A stretch of DNA of 64,000 nucleotides from Pseudomonas sp. B28(2017) (GTDB taxonomy: Bacteria; Pseudomonadota; Gammaproteobacteria; Pseudomonadales; Pseudomonadaceae). Numbering within the stretch: the first letter of the stretch is position 1; every line of letters begins with the position of its first letter. Under the pieces are notes generated by a model. It worked only from the letters and a program-made list of their open reading frames with translations. It was not told the origin of the DNA and ran no database searches. Below, piece by piece: positions 1 through 7,387 of this stretch. The stretch lies in contig NZ_NEJH01000004.1 in assembly GCF_002113025.1 (NCBI RefSeq), positions 186,001 to 250,000 on the forward strand, in the 5' to 3' direction. Position numbers and translations under genes: made by a program.

Positions 1-739
1 CGTAACTGTGGCTGGCAATGAACTTGAGCAAACCACGTACGGCGATCATGGCGAAAATGAACGCCGTGACGAACCCCAGCGCAAATACTGGCAGGTCGCT
101 GGCCTGGAACAGATCCCGGTACTTATAGCCTGAATACACTGCGGCACCGACCATGGTCGGCATCGCCAGAAAGAACGAAAACTCCGTGGCAGCCTTACGC
201 GACAGACCAAACAGCAACCCACCGATAATGGTCGATCCAGAGCGCGAGGTGCCCGGAATCATCGCCAGGCATTGCGCGAAACCGACCTTGAGGGCGTCAG
301 TCCAGCGCATATCGTCAACATGGTCGACATACACCACATGTTCCCGCTGCTCGGCCCACAACATGATGATGCCACCTACCACTAATGCCACCGCTACAGT
401 GATCGGATTAAACAGATACTCATGGATCTTATCGGCAAACAACACCCCCAGGACCACTGCCGGAAGAAAACCGATCAATAGATTCAAGGTGAAACGTTGT
501 GCATTGCGCTGGGTCGGCAAGCCGGTAACGATCTCGAGAATCTTGCGGCGGAATTCCCAGACAACCGCCAGGATCGCGCCCAACTGAATGATGATGTTAA
601 AGGCCATGGCTCGCTCGCCACCGAAGCCGAGCAAGTCCGCGGCAACAATCTGGTGCCCTGTACTTGATATAGGCAAAAACTCCGTCAGACCTTCGACCAC
701 CCCTAAAATCAACACTGTTATGGTTGTCCAAAGATCCAT
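1..739 (-). CDS. uppP: Undecaprenyl-diphosphatase UppP/BacA (C-terminus cut by window edge)
   Basis: Reading leftwards from an ATG at 739 gives [15 protein letters not shown]..., followed by the UppP signature [14 protein letters not shown] and later [13 protein letters not shown], which together form the two halves of the active site. The enzyme is an inner-membrane phosphatase that converts undecaprenyl diphosphate to the monophosphate carrier used for peptidoglycan, LPS and capsule. About 246 residues are visible; family members are about 265-280, so only the last hydrophobic segment is missing at the edge. Its position beside an exopolysaccharide locus fits lipid-carrier recycling, although uppP is a housekeeping gene elsewhere. 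Confidence 0.95.
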   Translation of the reverse strand, partial: MDLWTTITVLILGVVEGLTEFLPISSTGHQIVAADLLGFGGERAMAFNIIIQLGAILAVVWEFRRKILEIVTGLPTQRNAQRFTLNLLIGFLPAVVLGVLFADKIHEYLFNPITVAVALVVGGIIMLWAEQREHVVYVDHVDDMRWTDALKVGFAQCLAMIPGTSRSGSTIIGGLLFGLSRKAATEFSFFLAMPTMVGAAVYSGYKYRDLFQASDLPVFALGFVTAFIFAMIAVRGLLKFIASHSY

Positions 740-1263
740 CAATTCCCTCTCATCGACAAAGACCAATGCGTCGGCTTCGCTCTAATTCAACGCCAACTCG
801 AAAGTAAAGCGCATTATGCCGAATAATAAAACTCCATGTTATGAAACGTCCATGACCGACACCACCAACATGAGCGTTATATAACGGTTAATATTGGATG
901 GTGCCGAGCAAAACAAGAGCAATAACTCGCACTTCAAACAACAAATCCCTGCAGCCTCATGGCACCCATTCAAAAAAAATCAAGTAGCGGGAACTTTAGC
1001 GAGATGCACGGTCGTATTGGTGCGAAAATGCGGGGCGCCGGGACAAAAGATGGCACATTGCTATGCCTTGTGAACTCACGAGATTGCCATCGATGATTAG
1101 GCACCTCGAACCACAGGCGGGCAACCGATCACGTCAGAATCACCGGAGATGTTAAAAAAACGAGACGGCCGCCTGAAAAAACAGTGAAATGTTACCAATT
1201 GTCAGTCACAAACGAGAATTGGTGCTTTAACATTCAAATGCCAGCACCCATCCGAGTCAAAGC
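740..1263. other. Gene-free spacer upstream of the regulatory trio
   Basis: About 520 bases between the divergent uppP and first regulator gene. No reading frame in it has both a plausible start site and coding character. It is more AT-rich than the flanking core genes and must contain the promoters of both genes. The only clear structure is an inverted repeat at 1194-1223, listed separately. Confidence 0.6.
1194..1223. promoter_or_regulatory. Inverted repeat, candidate operator upstream of the winged-helix gene
   Basis: The arms ACCAATT (1194-1200) and AATTGGT (1217-1223) are perfect complements separated by 16 bases and lie 40 bases before the ATG at 1264. The size and spacing suit binding of a dimeric regulator. 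Which protein binds, possibly the adjacent winged-helix protein itself, is inference. Confidence 0.35.
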
Positions 1264-2004
1264 ATGATGCTTACAGGGAAAATAACGACTACAGGCCACA
1301 GTGACGTGAAGGAGGAGACAGGTATTCTCACCATTGGACGAACCCATACGCTAGCTGAGGGCTTCAGGGAATTAGTTGCAAGCCACGCAGGCAGGGACAT
1401 TGCCGTTGATGCGATGTGCTATGGCAACTCATTCAAAAGAAACAGGGGGTCTGAGTCATACCGTGCAATTTTTATCGTTATCGACAGCCCTCAAGCGTTT
1501 GCTGAAAGCCTCACCCTGGTAGAACGTATTCGTGCCGAAAATCTGGCGTCAATAATTTTCATAGCCATCACCGGTAAAGGCACCTACAACAAGATGAAAT
1601 ACTATCTTGCCGGGGCCGACTACTGTATTAATTGCGACACTTCCGCAGGCGAAAACACTGACGAACTGTCCGAGTTTTTTAACAGCCCAGAATGGCAAAA
1701 AAAGCATAATCTGCTTTTGGACCCCACTCGTATGTGCCTGATTGGCGACTATAAAAAACTGGATGTGTCGTTTGCAGAGATGAAAATTCTTGAGGCTTTC
1801 TCTCAGACAAAAAACCAGATACTGAGCCATGATGAAATCGCCAGAATCATGGGGCTGAATATAAATTTTTATGACCCAAGAGCCTTGGAAAAGTCGATCA
1901 GTCGCCTTCGAGGCAAAATAAAAGGCATGTATGGCACCAACGCCATTCAAAGCATCCGCGGGCATGGATATCGTTTAATCAGGGGTCTGATCTCGACAAC
2001 CTGA
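1264..2004 (+). CDS. Winged-helix transcriptional regulator with a receiver-like N-terminus
   Basis: The last ~75 of 246 residues form an OmpR/PhoB-type DNA-binding domain: AEMKILEAF (start of the helical bundle), SHDEIARIMG, the recognition region EKSISRLRGKIKG, and the wing ending in IRGHGYRLI. Residues ~20-135 look like a degenerate response-regulator receiver: an alternating strand/helix pattern, IFIVIDSP where the phospho-acceptor strand should be, and LAGADYCINC resembling the LGADDYLxKP end. The usual acidic pair near the N-terminus is not evident and no sensor kinase is adjacent, so classical phosphotransfer looks unlikely. The ATG-ATG start has no strong Shine-Dalgarno. A GGAGGAG lies just inside the gene (about 1310-1316) but no ordinary start codon follows it. 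First of three co-directional genes leading to the exopolysaccharide locus. The target genes are unknown. Confidence 0.75.
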   Translation: MMLTGKITTTGHSDVKEETGILTIGRTHTLAEGFRELVASHAGRDIAVDAMCYGNSFKRNRGSESYRAIFIVIDSPQAFAESLTLVERIRAENLASIIFIAITGKGTYNKMKYYLAGADYCINCDTSAGENTDELSEFFNSPEWQKKHNLLLDPTRMCLIGDYKKLDVSFAEMKILEAFSQTKNQILSHDEIARIMGLNINFYDPRALEKSISRLRGKIKGMYGTNAIQSIRGHGYRLIRGLISTT

Positions 2005-2033
2005 TTCTTAATGTAGAAGGGAGTTTCTGTATT

Positions 2034-2777
2034 ATGAGCGCAACAGGGAGCGTGCCAATCCATGACCACGCAGAGCATTACCTGTCTCGACAATTGATCC
2101 TCACTCGGGATGACTGCCCGTTTGGCAGCGAGATCAGAATACATTTTGACGACTCTGCTTGCGCGCCCTGCGCGCCTGAGCCGTATCAGATGAGTGGCAT
2201 CTACAGCGAAGTACTGATGCAAACCAGGCTGATTGCCTTTTCGCTGAAAGACCGCAACACCACTGACGGAAATAAATACTTAAGCCGTAGATTTGTTTGC
2301 GTAGGACAATCGGATCTCGCCAACTCCGCACTCACGGAAGAGTTGATACAGTCCGGCGCCGCCCTGCGCGAATTAGGCCAGACGCTGGTTATTGCGCTCA
2401 ATGAGCTACCCCTCTCGGCAATCAGTTTCGCTGAAAAAAAGAAGATCCTTCACAACATATATCTGTTGAAAGATCACGGCATAGAAATCGCGTTCGACGA
2501 CTACAAAATCGACGATGAAAGTATCGAGATCTTTACAACCCTGAATTTATTCGACTATATAAAGATCTCCATTTCCTCTCTAGACCTGAGCCTCAAGCTC
2601 AGTGGCAACCCCGAGTTATTCAATCGTCTCCACGAACGCATGACCATGCTCACTCACAACACGAAAGTCTCCTTTATAGCGGACAGAGTCGAGCACGCTG
2701 CTAGCCATATACTGGCACGCGCGTTGCCCTTTGATTACTTTCAAGGGAGTCACTACTCCCCTGCCGATAACCTTTGA
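2034..2777 (+). CDS. Degenerate EAL-domain protein
   Basis: 247 residues. The C-terminal two thirds match the EAL phosphodiesterase fold: IALNELPLS (beta strand), a helix, GIEIAFDDYKI (equivalent of the LDDFGTG region), LFDYIKISISSL (equivalent of LPVDYIKID), and at the end VSFIADRVEHAASHIL followed by FDYFQGSHYSPA, which is the VAEGVET...GYxFSxP region. Catalytic residues are lost: EAL is replaced by EVL and its surroundings, DDFGTGYSS has become DDYKIDDES, and the glutamate of AEGVE is replaced (ADRVE). It should therefore not hydrolyse c-di-GMP. A role as a c-di-GMP sensor or protein-interaction module is inferred. It starts 29 bases after the first winged-helix gene and is probably co-transcribed with it. 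A protein of similar build in enteric bacteria is the catalytically dead YdiV/RflP, which acts by protein binding. Confidence 0.75.
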   Translation: MSATGSVPIHDHAEHYLSRQLILTRDDCPFGSEIRIHFDDSACAPCAPEPYQMSGIYSEVLMQTRLIAFSLKDRNTTDGNKYLSRRFVCVGQSDLANSALTEELIQSGAALRELGQTLVIALNELPLSAISFAEKKKILHNIYLLKDHGIEIAFDDYKIDDESIEIFTTLNLFDYIKISISSLDLSLKLSGNPELFNRLHERMTMLTHNTKVSFIADRVEHAASHILARALPFDYFQGSHYSPADNL

Positions 2778-2811
2778 ACCAACACCCAGACGTGCAACTA
2801 AGGAGAGAGCC

Positions 2812-3492
2812 ATGGATAGCAGCACAAACCTCCCCAGAAAATATTTTGTCGTGGTTACACACAACCCCGCACTACAACTAGAGCTTGAGGCATTACTGTC
2901 CAGCAAGCGATATAACAGTTACGGCACGTCACAGGCAAAGATGTTTTTTGAAGGCGTTGCCCCACCCACTTCTGCCCCCAAGCTTATGGAGCTTATTTCC
3001 CCGCAAGTGGCCAGAATGGTTCCCCCGGTTATCAAGCATGATACCCAGCGCGCACTTTCGACGTTCAAGTCCGAATGGCAAGCCGCTCAATCCGTAACGA
3101 AATTTACTCACTTCACATCAACGGCAGTCAACTCCAGGGATAACACCAGGGAATGCGCCTCACAGCCGGCCAGACCGCACGCTCCAGTGGCGGAAACCTG
3201 GCGACTGAGCGATGTCAGCGGCGCGTTGATCAAAGATGACGTGGAGATTGTCTTGACTGGCCTGGAGGCCATGCTGCTTAAAAAAATGCTGCACCATGAT
3301 GATCGCGTGGTCAGCAAGGAGGACCTTATCCGTAGCATCGGCAGAGAACCTGAACATTACCGGGGTCTCGAAATGTGCCTGAGCCGACTACAGGAAAAGT
3401 TTAAAAACGCCAGTAACGGCGAACGCCTTTTTCGTGCAGTCAGGAACCGTGGGTACTGCCTGATACAAAAAATCGTACGCGTAAAAATCTAG
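2812..3492 (+). CDS. Second winged-helix regulator with a divergent N-terminus
   Basis: The ATG at 2812 is preceded by AGGAGAGAGCC, so it is preferred over an in-frame upstream ATG at 2731 lying inside the EAL gene. The product has 226 residues. The C-terminal ~90 form a winged-helix domain: LTGLEAMLLKKMLHHDDRV, SKEDLIRSIG, a recognition helix around GLEMCLSRLQEKF, and the wing FRAVRNRGYCLI. The N-terminus begins like a receiver (KYFVVVTHNPALQLELEALL) but the fold then breaks into a low-complexity linker (~100-140) and no phospho-acceptor aspartate can be placed. It is a distant relative of the first regulator in the trio. It is the last gene before a ~360-base spacer and the exopolysaccharide genes, so control of that locus is a reasonable guess only. 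Confidence 0.7.
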   Translation: MDSSTNLPRKYFVVVTHNPALQLELEALLSSKRYNSYGTSQAKMFFEGVAPPTSAPKLMELISPQVARMVPPVIKHDTQRALSTFKSEWQAAQSVTKFTHFTSTAVNSRDNTRECASQPARPHAPVAETWRLSDVSGALIKDDVEIVLTGLEAMLLKKMLHHDDRVVSKEDLIRSIGREPEHYRGLEMCLSRLQEKFKNASNGERLFRAVRNRGYCLIQKIVRVKI

Positions 3493-3850
3493 CCTGGATA
3501 ATTAAAATGGTTCGCTCCGGCAGTGCAATACAACAACAATAAAGCACGCCATTTTACCTCCCCCCGCATCCCCCTCACGCCCCCCCTGTAAGGCCGCGTT
3601 ATAAAAGTTGAATCCAGACTATTTCTAACGCTCCTCCCACCCAGATATATCAACCAGATACAGCAACCACTCGTTAAAAGTCGTCAGACAGTGCTCGCAC
3701 CAATAAATTAATCTACCCACTGATGACTGCGCCGCTATTTTGGCGCCTCGATCGTCAATGCATCGCCATCTAATATGAACAATAACTCTTACTGCATTGA
3801 TTTTGGCTCTTGTCTGTCGAAACGCGAATGGACGTATTTTGGGGATACCT
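3493..3850. other. Promoter-containing spacer before the exopolysaccharide genes
   Basis: About 360 bases without a credible gene. It contains a C-rich stretch around 3558-3590 and AT-rich segments (3690-3720, 3770-3800) suitable for promoters of the initiating transferase gene. No JUMPstart/ops-like sequence was found here, in contrast to the wecB leader. Confidence 0.5.
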
Positions 3851-5245
3851 ATGGTTAACAATCTTCGTATCAATCGAAATACCACCCTCAAAGGACTGAC
3901 CTTCTGGGGACAGTGGGCACTGGGTCAGGGCTTTGTTGTCGCCCTGTTACTTCTATTGGTTTATTATCAGAATGGAACGGTAGAGTTCTATTATCGAGTA
4001 TGCGCGACGCTTACTGTGCTTGCATCGGTTCCGGCCTATACATGGTGCGGCGTCTATGCAAAGAAGGACAATTACCTGGAGGGGTTGATAAGACTACTGA
4101 TGGGTTGGTCAATGACATTGGCAGCGTTAGCTATTGTCGCCTTTCTCTGCAAGGCCAATGAACTGTTTTCTCGTCAAATCATCCTGATATGGGCTTTCTG
4201 CAGCTACATCGGCCAGGCGCTGTTGTACGTCCCGCTGCATGGTTTTTCAAAGTACTACCAACGGGCGCTTCAAATTGAGCGTAGAACGCTGATTGTGGGC
4301 ACTGGCGAGTTGGCATTGGGATTAGCAAACAAGCTTCGTGCCCTCGAGCATTTCCCGTTGGTCGGCCTGGTAAGTTCCGATACCACTCCCCTGCTGGAGA
4401 CAGATGCTCCACCTGTCGTAGGTCCACAGGAGGAACTTCTGGAACTGATCAAGACCCACGACATCCGGCGCCTGTACATCACGCTACCCTTGAGTGAAGC
4501 AGCAAAAATCGAAGAAATGTATGTCGACTTGCTGGATGCCAACGTAGATGTTGTCTGGGTCCCGGACTTGAACAGCCTGACGTTGCTCAATCACTCGGTC
4601 AGCGATGTGGATGGCATGCCGGCGATCCATTTGATTGAATGCCCGCTGACCAGCCAACCCACTGCCGCATTGAGTAAAAGCCTGCTCGATAAAAGCGTGG
4701 CGCTGATGGCCATTATCGCTCTAAGCCCGTTACTGCTGATCATTGGCCTGGCCGTAAAATTCACCTCCCATGGTCCGGTATTTTTCAAACAGGACCGCCA
4801 CGGCTGGAACGGGAAGGTCATCAAGGTCTGGAAGTTTCGTTCCATGCGCGTGCACGACGATCACGAGGTGAAGCAAGCCAGTCGTAACGACTCGAGGATT
4901 ACCCCGATCGGGCGCTTTATCCGTCGCACTTCCATCGATGAGCTACCGCAATTGTTCAACGTCTTGCAGGGCGATATGGCGCTGGTCGGACCTCGCCCTC
5001 ATGCAGTTGCGCACAACAACTACTACTCCGGCAAGATTCTCGCCTACATGGCTCGCCACCGAATCAAACCGGGAATCACCGGGTTGGCTCAAATCAACGG
5101 TTGCCGCGGCGAGACCGACACCATCGACAAGATGCAGAAACGCGTCGAGATCGACCTCAAGTACATCAATAACTGGTCGTTATGGCTGGATGTGAAAATC
5201 CTGGTGAAGACGCCATTCACCCTGCTGTCGAAAGACATTTATTGA
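3851..5245 (+). CDS. wcaJ: Undecaprenyl-phosphate sugar phosphotransferase (WcaJ/WbaP family)
   Basis: Initiates repeat-unit synthesis by moving a sugar-1-phosphate (glucose-1-P for WcaJ, galactose-1-P for WbaP) from its UDP-sugar to undecaprenyl phosphate on the inner membrane. The ATG at 3851 follows TTTTGGGGATACCT and gives 464 residues, the usual WcaJ length; an upstream in-frame ATG at 3797 is less likely. Visible parts: four hydrophobic segments in the first ~130 residues, a CoA-binding-like domain with VGTGELALGLANKL (~155-280), one more membrane segment around LMAIIALSPLLLI, and the bacterial sugar transferase domain with FKQDRHGWNGKVIKVWKFRSM, IGRFIRRTSIDELPQLFNVL, DMALVGPRPH and RHRIKPGITGLAQI. 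The donor sugar cannot be read from sequence. It stands alone on the plus strand, followed by a palindrome. Confidence 0.92.
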   Translation: MVNNLRINRNTTLKGLTFWGQWALGQGFVVALLLLLVYYQNGTVEFYYRVCATLTVLASVPAYTWCGVYAKKDNYLEGLIRLLMGWSMTLAALAIVAFLCKANELFSRQIILIWAFCSYIGQALLYVPLHGFSKYYQRALQIERRTLIVGTGELALGLANKLRALEHFPLVGLVSSDTTPLLETDAPPVVGPQEELLELIKTHDIRRLYITLPLSEAAKIEEMYVDLLDANVDVVWVPDLNSLTLLNHSVSDVDGMPAIHLIECPLTSQPTAALSKSLLDKSVALMAIIALSPLLLIIGLAVKFTSHGPVFFKQDRHGWNGKVIKVWKFRSMRVHDDHEVKQASRNDSRITPIGRFIRRTSIDELPQLFNVLQGDMALVGPRPHAVAHNNYYSGKILAYMARHRIKPGITGLAQINGCRGETDTIDKMQKRVEIDLKYINNWSLWLDVKILVKTPFTLLSKDIY

Positions 5246-5249
5246 TTGT

Positions 5250-5275
5250 GCGCCTGCAGGTTAACCTGCAGGCGC
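5250..5275. terminator. 26-base perfect palindrome after the wcaJ-like gene
   Basis: GCGCCTGCAGGTT followed directly by its exact complement, starting 5 bases after the stop codon. It forms a strong hairpin but is not followed by a T-run in either direction, so it would act as a weak or Rho-assisted terminator, or as an mRNA 3' end-protecting hairpin. Confidence 0.5.
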
Positions 5276-5286
5276 GAGCCATTTAA

Positions 5287-5640
5287 TCAGTGCGTTTGCG
5301 CCGTCACTTGTGGCTGGGCTTTCTCCAGCCATACCTGCATCCGCACCAACACCGGCAGATTGTTCTGCTGCCGGCTCTCGTGGCGATGTTCATCGCCGAC
5401 TTCTTTTAAATCTCCGCTCGATACCGCACAGCTTTTTGCCCAGATTCAGGGCGATATCGGCACGCCTGGGCTTACCTTCAGGCAGGCGTAACGGCAGCAG
5501 TCGATCGCTAAAAAAGTGGATACCGGGTAATCGCGTGGCGACAAACACCGTATTCGCGAACGGGAGCCTCAGCCATGCCGTGAAGCTGCGGCCCTGGCCG
5601 AGACCGCTGCTTTCCTGGCGCTGCGAATAAAGCTTAATGC
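5287..5640 (-). pseudogene. Possible remnant of an unidentified gene downstream of rfaH
   Basis: On the minus strand two overlapping open stretches look protein-like but lie in different frames. One (about 5640 down to 5390) contains FTAWLRLPFANTVFVATR, FFSDRLLPLRLPEGKPRR and IALNLGKKLCG. The other (about 5420 down to a TGA at 5287) reads EVGDEHRHESRQQNN then LPVLVRMQVWLEKAQ. The switch near 5390-5410 suggests one frameshifted C-terminal coding region. No start site is evident and I do not recognise the family. It may equally be non-coding sequence that happens to be open. Confidence 0.3.
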
Positions 5641-5735
5641 CTACTGGGGAGGGAGGAGTGAAGACGGGGGCAACTGACCTTGTTGCCAGAACGCTATCTG
5701 CTTGTTGATTGGCAGGCTGGGAGCAATGCTCCGTG

Positions 5736-6302
5736 TCAATGCTTACTGATACCAACCAGGGGCATGCTGATTCTTTGCTCACGCTGCAGCAGTGTCATCA
5801 GGAGCAACACTCGCTGCTCGCCCTCCATCGCCAGGAAGATCGCTTCCACATCGACAAAAGGCCCCTCATTGATACGCACCCGCTCTCCACAGACAAACCG
5901 AGCCTCCACAGGGGCTCCGCTATCGTGCTCATGAAGATGTGCGATCAAGTCATCACCTACGGGCAGCGGCTTGCCTCCAAAACTGACAATTCGCAACACG
6001 CCGCGGGTAGAACGCAAAGGCGCCCAGCTCTCACCCGAGCCGAGCTGGATAAACAGATAACCCGGAAACAGCGATTCGCGGACAATCCTCCTGCGCCCCT
6101 GCAAATCACGCTCGCGCCGATGCGTAGGGCGAAAACAGGTATACCCCTGGTTAACCAGATTGATCTCTGCACGCTCGTCCTGGCTCGCCTTGCATTGCAC
6201 CAAATACCATGCGCTGGAGGTGAGACTCTCAGGCAAGGTCGCTTGAACAGCCGAAGCACTATGGATGGACACAATCAGCCCCTTCTGCACCGATGTGGTC
6301 AA
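5736..6302 (-). CDS. rfaH: RfaH-like transcription antiterminator (NusG paralogue)
   Basis: The NGN domain begins at AWYLVQCKASQDERAEINL, continues with the RfaH-style FRPTHRRERDLQGRRR, then ESLFPGYLFIQLG and the STRGVLRIVSFGG loop. The C-terminal part has GERVRINEGPFVDVEAIF and RVLLLMTLLQREQRI, matching RfaH (GDKVIITEGAFEG...). RfaH-type proteins bind RNA polymerase paused at an ops element and suppress termination in long, poorly translated polysaccharide operons. The longest frame starts with TTG at 6302 behind CACGGAGCTAC. An internal GTG behind AAGGGGCTGATT also fits and removes a non-conserved leader of about 12 residues. The gene is divergent from wzb-wzc, and its likely target site is 3.4 kb away at 9762-9773. 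A small overlapping ORF precedes it. Confidence 0.88.
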   Translation of the reverse strand: MTTSVQKGLIVSIHSASAVQATLPESLTSSAWYLVQCKASQDERAEINLVNQGYTCFRPTHRRERDLQGRRRIVRESLFPGYLFIQLGSGESWAPLRSTRGVLRIVSFGGKPLPVGDDLIAHLHEHDSGAPVEARFVCGERVRINEGPFVDVEAIFLAMEGEQRVLLLMTLLQREQRISMPLVGISKH

Positions 6303-6387
6303 GTAGCTCCGTGGTTTTCACATCGATCTTGCGACGGATTTCCCCCAAGGATGGAAATGCACCTGAAAAACGGAGTTGGCCGATCAT
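6259..6387 (-). CDS. Candidate 42-residue leader ORF overlapping the rfaH start
   Basis: An ATG at 6387 preceded by AAAGGGTGAAGTTTCC opens a short frame reading MIGQLRFSGAFPSLG then EIRRKIDVKTTELLDHI, ending with TAG at 6259 inside the first codons of rfaH in another frame. The composition is protein-like (amphipathic, charged second half). The overlap would translationally couple rfaH to this leader. No family is recognised. It could instead be an untranslated leader. Confidence 0.35.
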   Translation of the reverse strand: MIGQLRFSGAFPSLGEIRRKIDVKTTELLDHIGAEGADCVHP

Positions 6388-6908
6388 GGAAACTTCACCC
6401 TTTAAAAACTTGCGAAACTTATTAGCAATACACGGACGCTAGAGAACCCTTCACCCAAGGCAAAGCCCCGAACACCTTTAGCATCAAACTACCTATCTAG
6501 ACGTTTAACACACACCGATGCGGGACAACACAAAAAAGCCAAAAACGTTAGAATTAGTCAGGCGATAACCAGTAACGTTATTTAACTGTTATTAAATATC
6601 TGGTTTTAAACATGGAATTTTTTTTGCCATATGCATTCAATACTTGCGTGGCATTTAATGGTTGATGTTGTCGTGGGTTGCCAGTTATGATTTTTAGCAT
6701 AGCAACTGTCAAGCACACTCAACGTCCAGATTCCAGCAGGCCAGAGTCTTCGCAGTCAAAAGCTTCATCCAGCACGGTAACTCCTCACGGAAAGAGGCAC
6801 ACACCCAATAGCTGCAAGCCGTCACAAAAGTGCCATTGAAGAAAAGCATAGTTTCAGTCTTTCCAATTGCACTATCACCGCAAGTGTGAAATTTCCAGGG
6901 AGGTTGCC
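6388..6908. other. Divergent regulatory spacer between rfaH and wzb
   Basis: About 520 bases, AT-rich around 6540-6650 (runs of A and T, e.g. GGAATTTTTTTTGCC), which is typical of promoter DNA. No convincing gene was seen. It should contain promoters for rfaH leftwards and for wzb-wzc rightwards. No ops-like core was found. Confidence 0.5.
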
Positions 6909-7349
6909 TTGTTTAACAAGATTCTAATCGTTTGCATTGGCAACATTTGCCGAAGCCCCACTGCCGAACATTTGTTGCGAGCAGCACTGGGGCAGTCCGA
7001 TATCAAAGTTAGCTCTGCCGGTCTTGGCGCACTACAAGATCACCCGATCGAACCCACCGCCCGGATCGTACTGGAAGAGCATGGCCATCTGCCAGAAGAG
7101 CACAAAGCCAATCAACTGACCCATGCAGCCATCAGCGAATCGGACCTGATCCTGGTGATGGAGCAGTCGCATATAGACCGTGTTCTCAAGATCGCACCTG
7201 AAGCGCGAGGCAAGGTCCTCTTGCTGGGCAAGTGGCAGGACAACCGCGAAATCAGCGATCCCTACCGGCAAGGCAAACCTGCTTTTGTGCATGCATACGC
7301 GTTGATTGAAGAAGCAGCAACCGCCTGGGCAAAGCGTCTCGCACGCTAA
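6909..7349 (+). CDS. wzb: Low-molecular-weight protein-tyrosine phosphatase (Wzb/Etp type)
   Basis: Dephosphorylates the C-terminal tyrosines of the partner kinase Wzc, a cycle needed for capsule polymerisation and export. The P-loop CIGNICRSPTAE (CX5R) lies at the N-terminus, and the general-acid loop is SDPYRQG near the C-terminus. The TTG at 6909 sits 5 bases after GGGAGGT and gives LFNKILIVCIGNICRS, matching the MFNKILVVCIGNICRS start of Wzb (146 residues). A longer ATG start at 6867 adds 14 unrelated residues and is rejected. The wzc gene begins 38 bases downstream, so the pair is an operon. Confidence 0.93.
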   Translation: MFNKILIVCIGNICRSPTAEHLLRAALGQSDIKVSSAGLGALQDHPIEPTARIVLEEHGHLPEEHKANQLTHAAISESDLILVMEQSHIDRVLKIAPEARGKVLLLGKWQDNREISDPYRQGKPAFVHAYALIEEAATAWAKRLAR

Positions 7350-7387
7350 ACCATTCCCCCGAATACTTGTTAAAAAAGAACTCACTT

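Noticed and set aside
1310..1330. Internal GGAGGAG in the first regulator as the true start signal
   Set aside because: No ATG, GTG or TTG in frame follows at suitable distance; only ATT would fit, which is too rare to assume.
5709..6425. 238-codon frame on the plus strand opposite rfaH
   Set aside because: Overlaps the clearly conserved RfaH-like protein on the other strand; no ribosome site and no domain.
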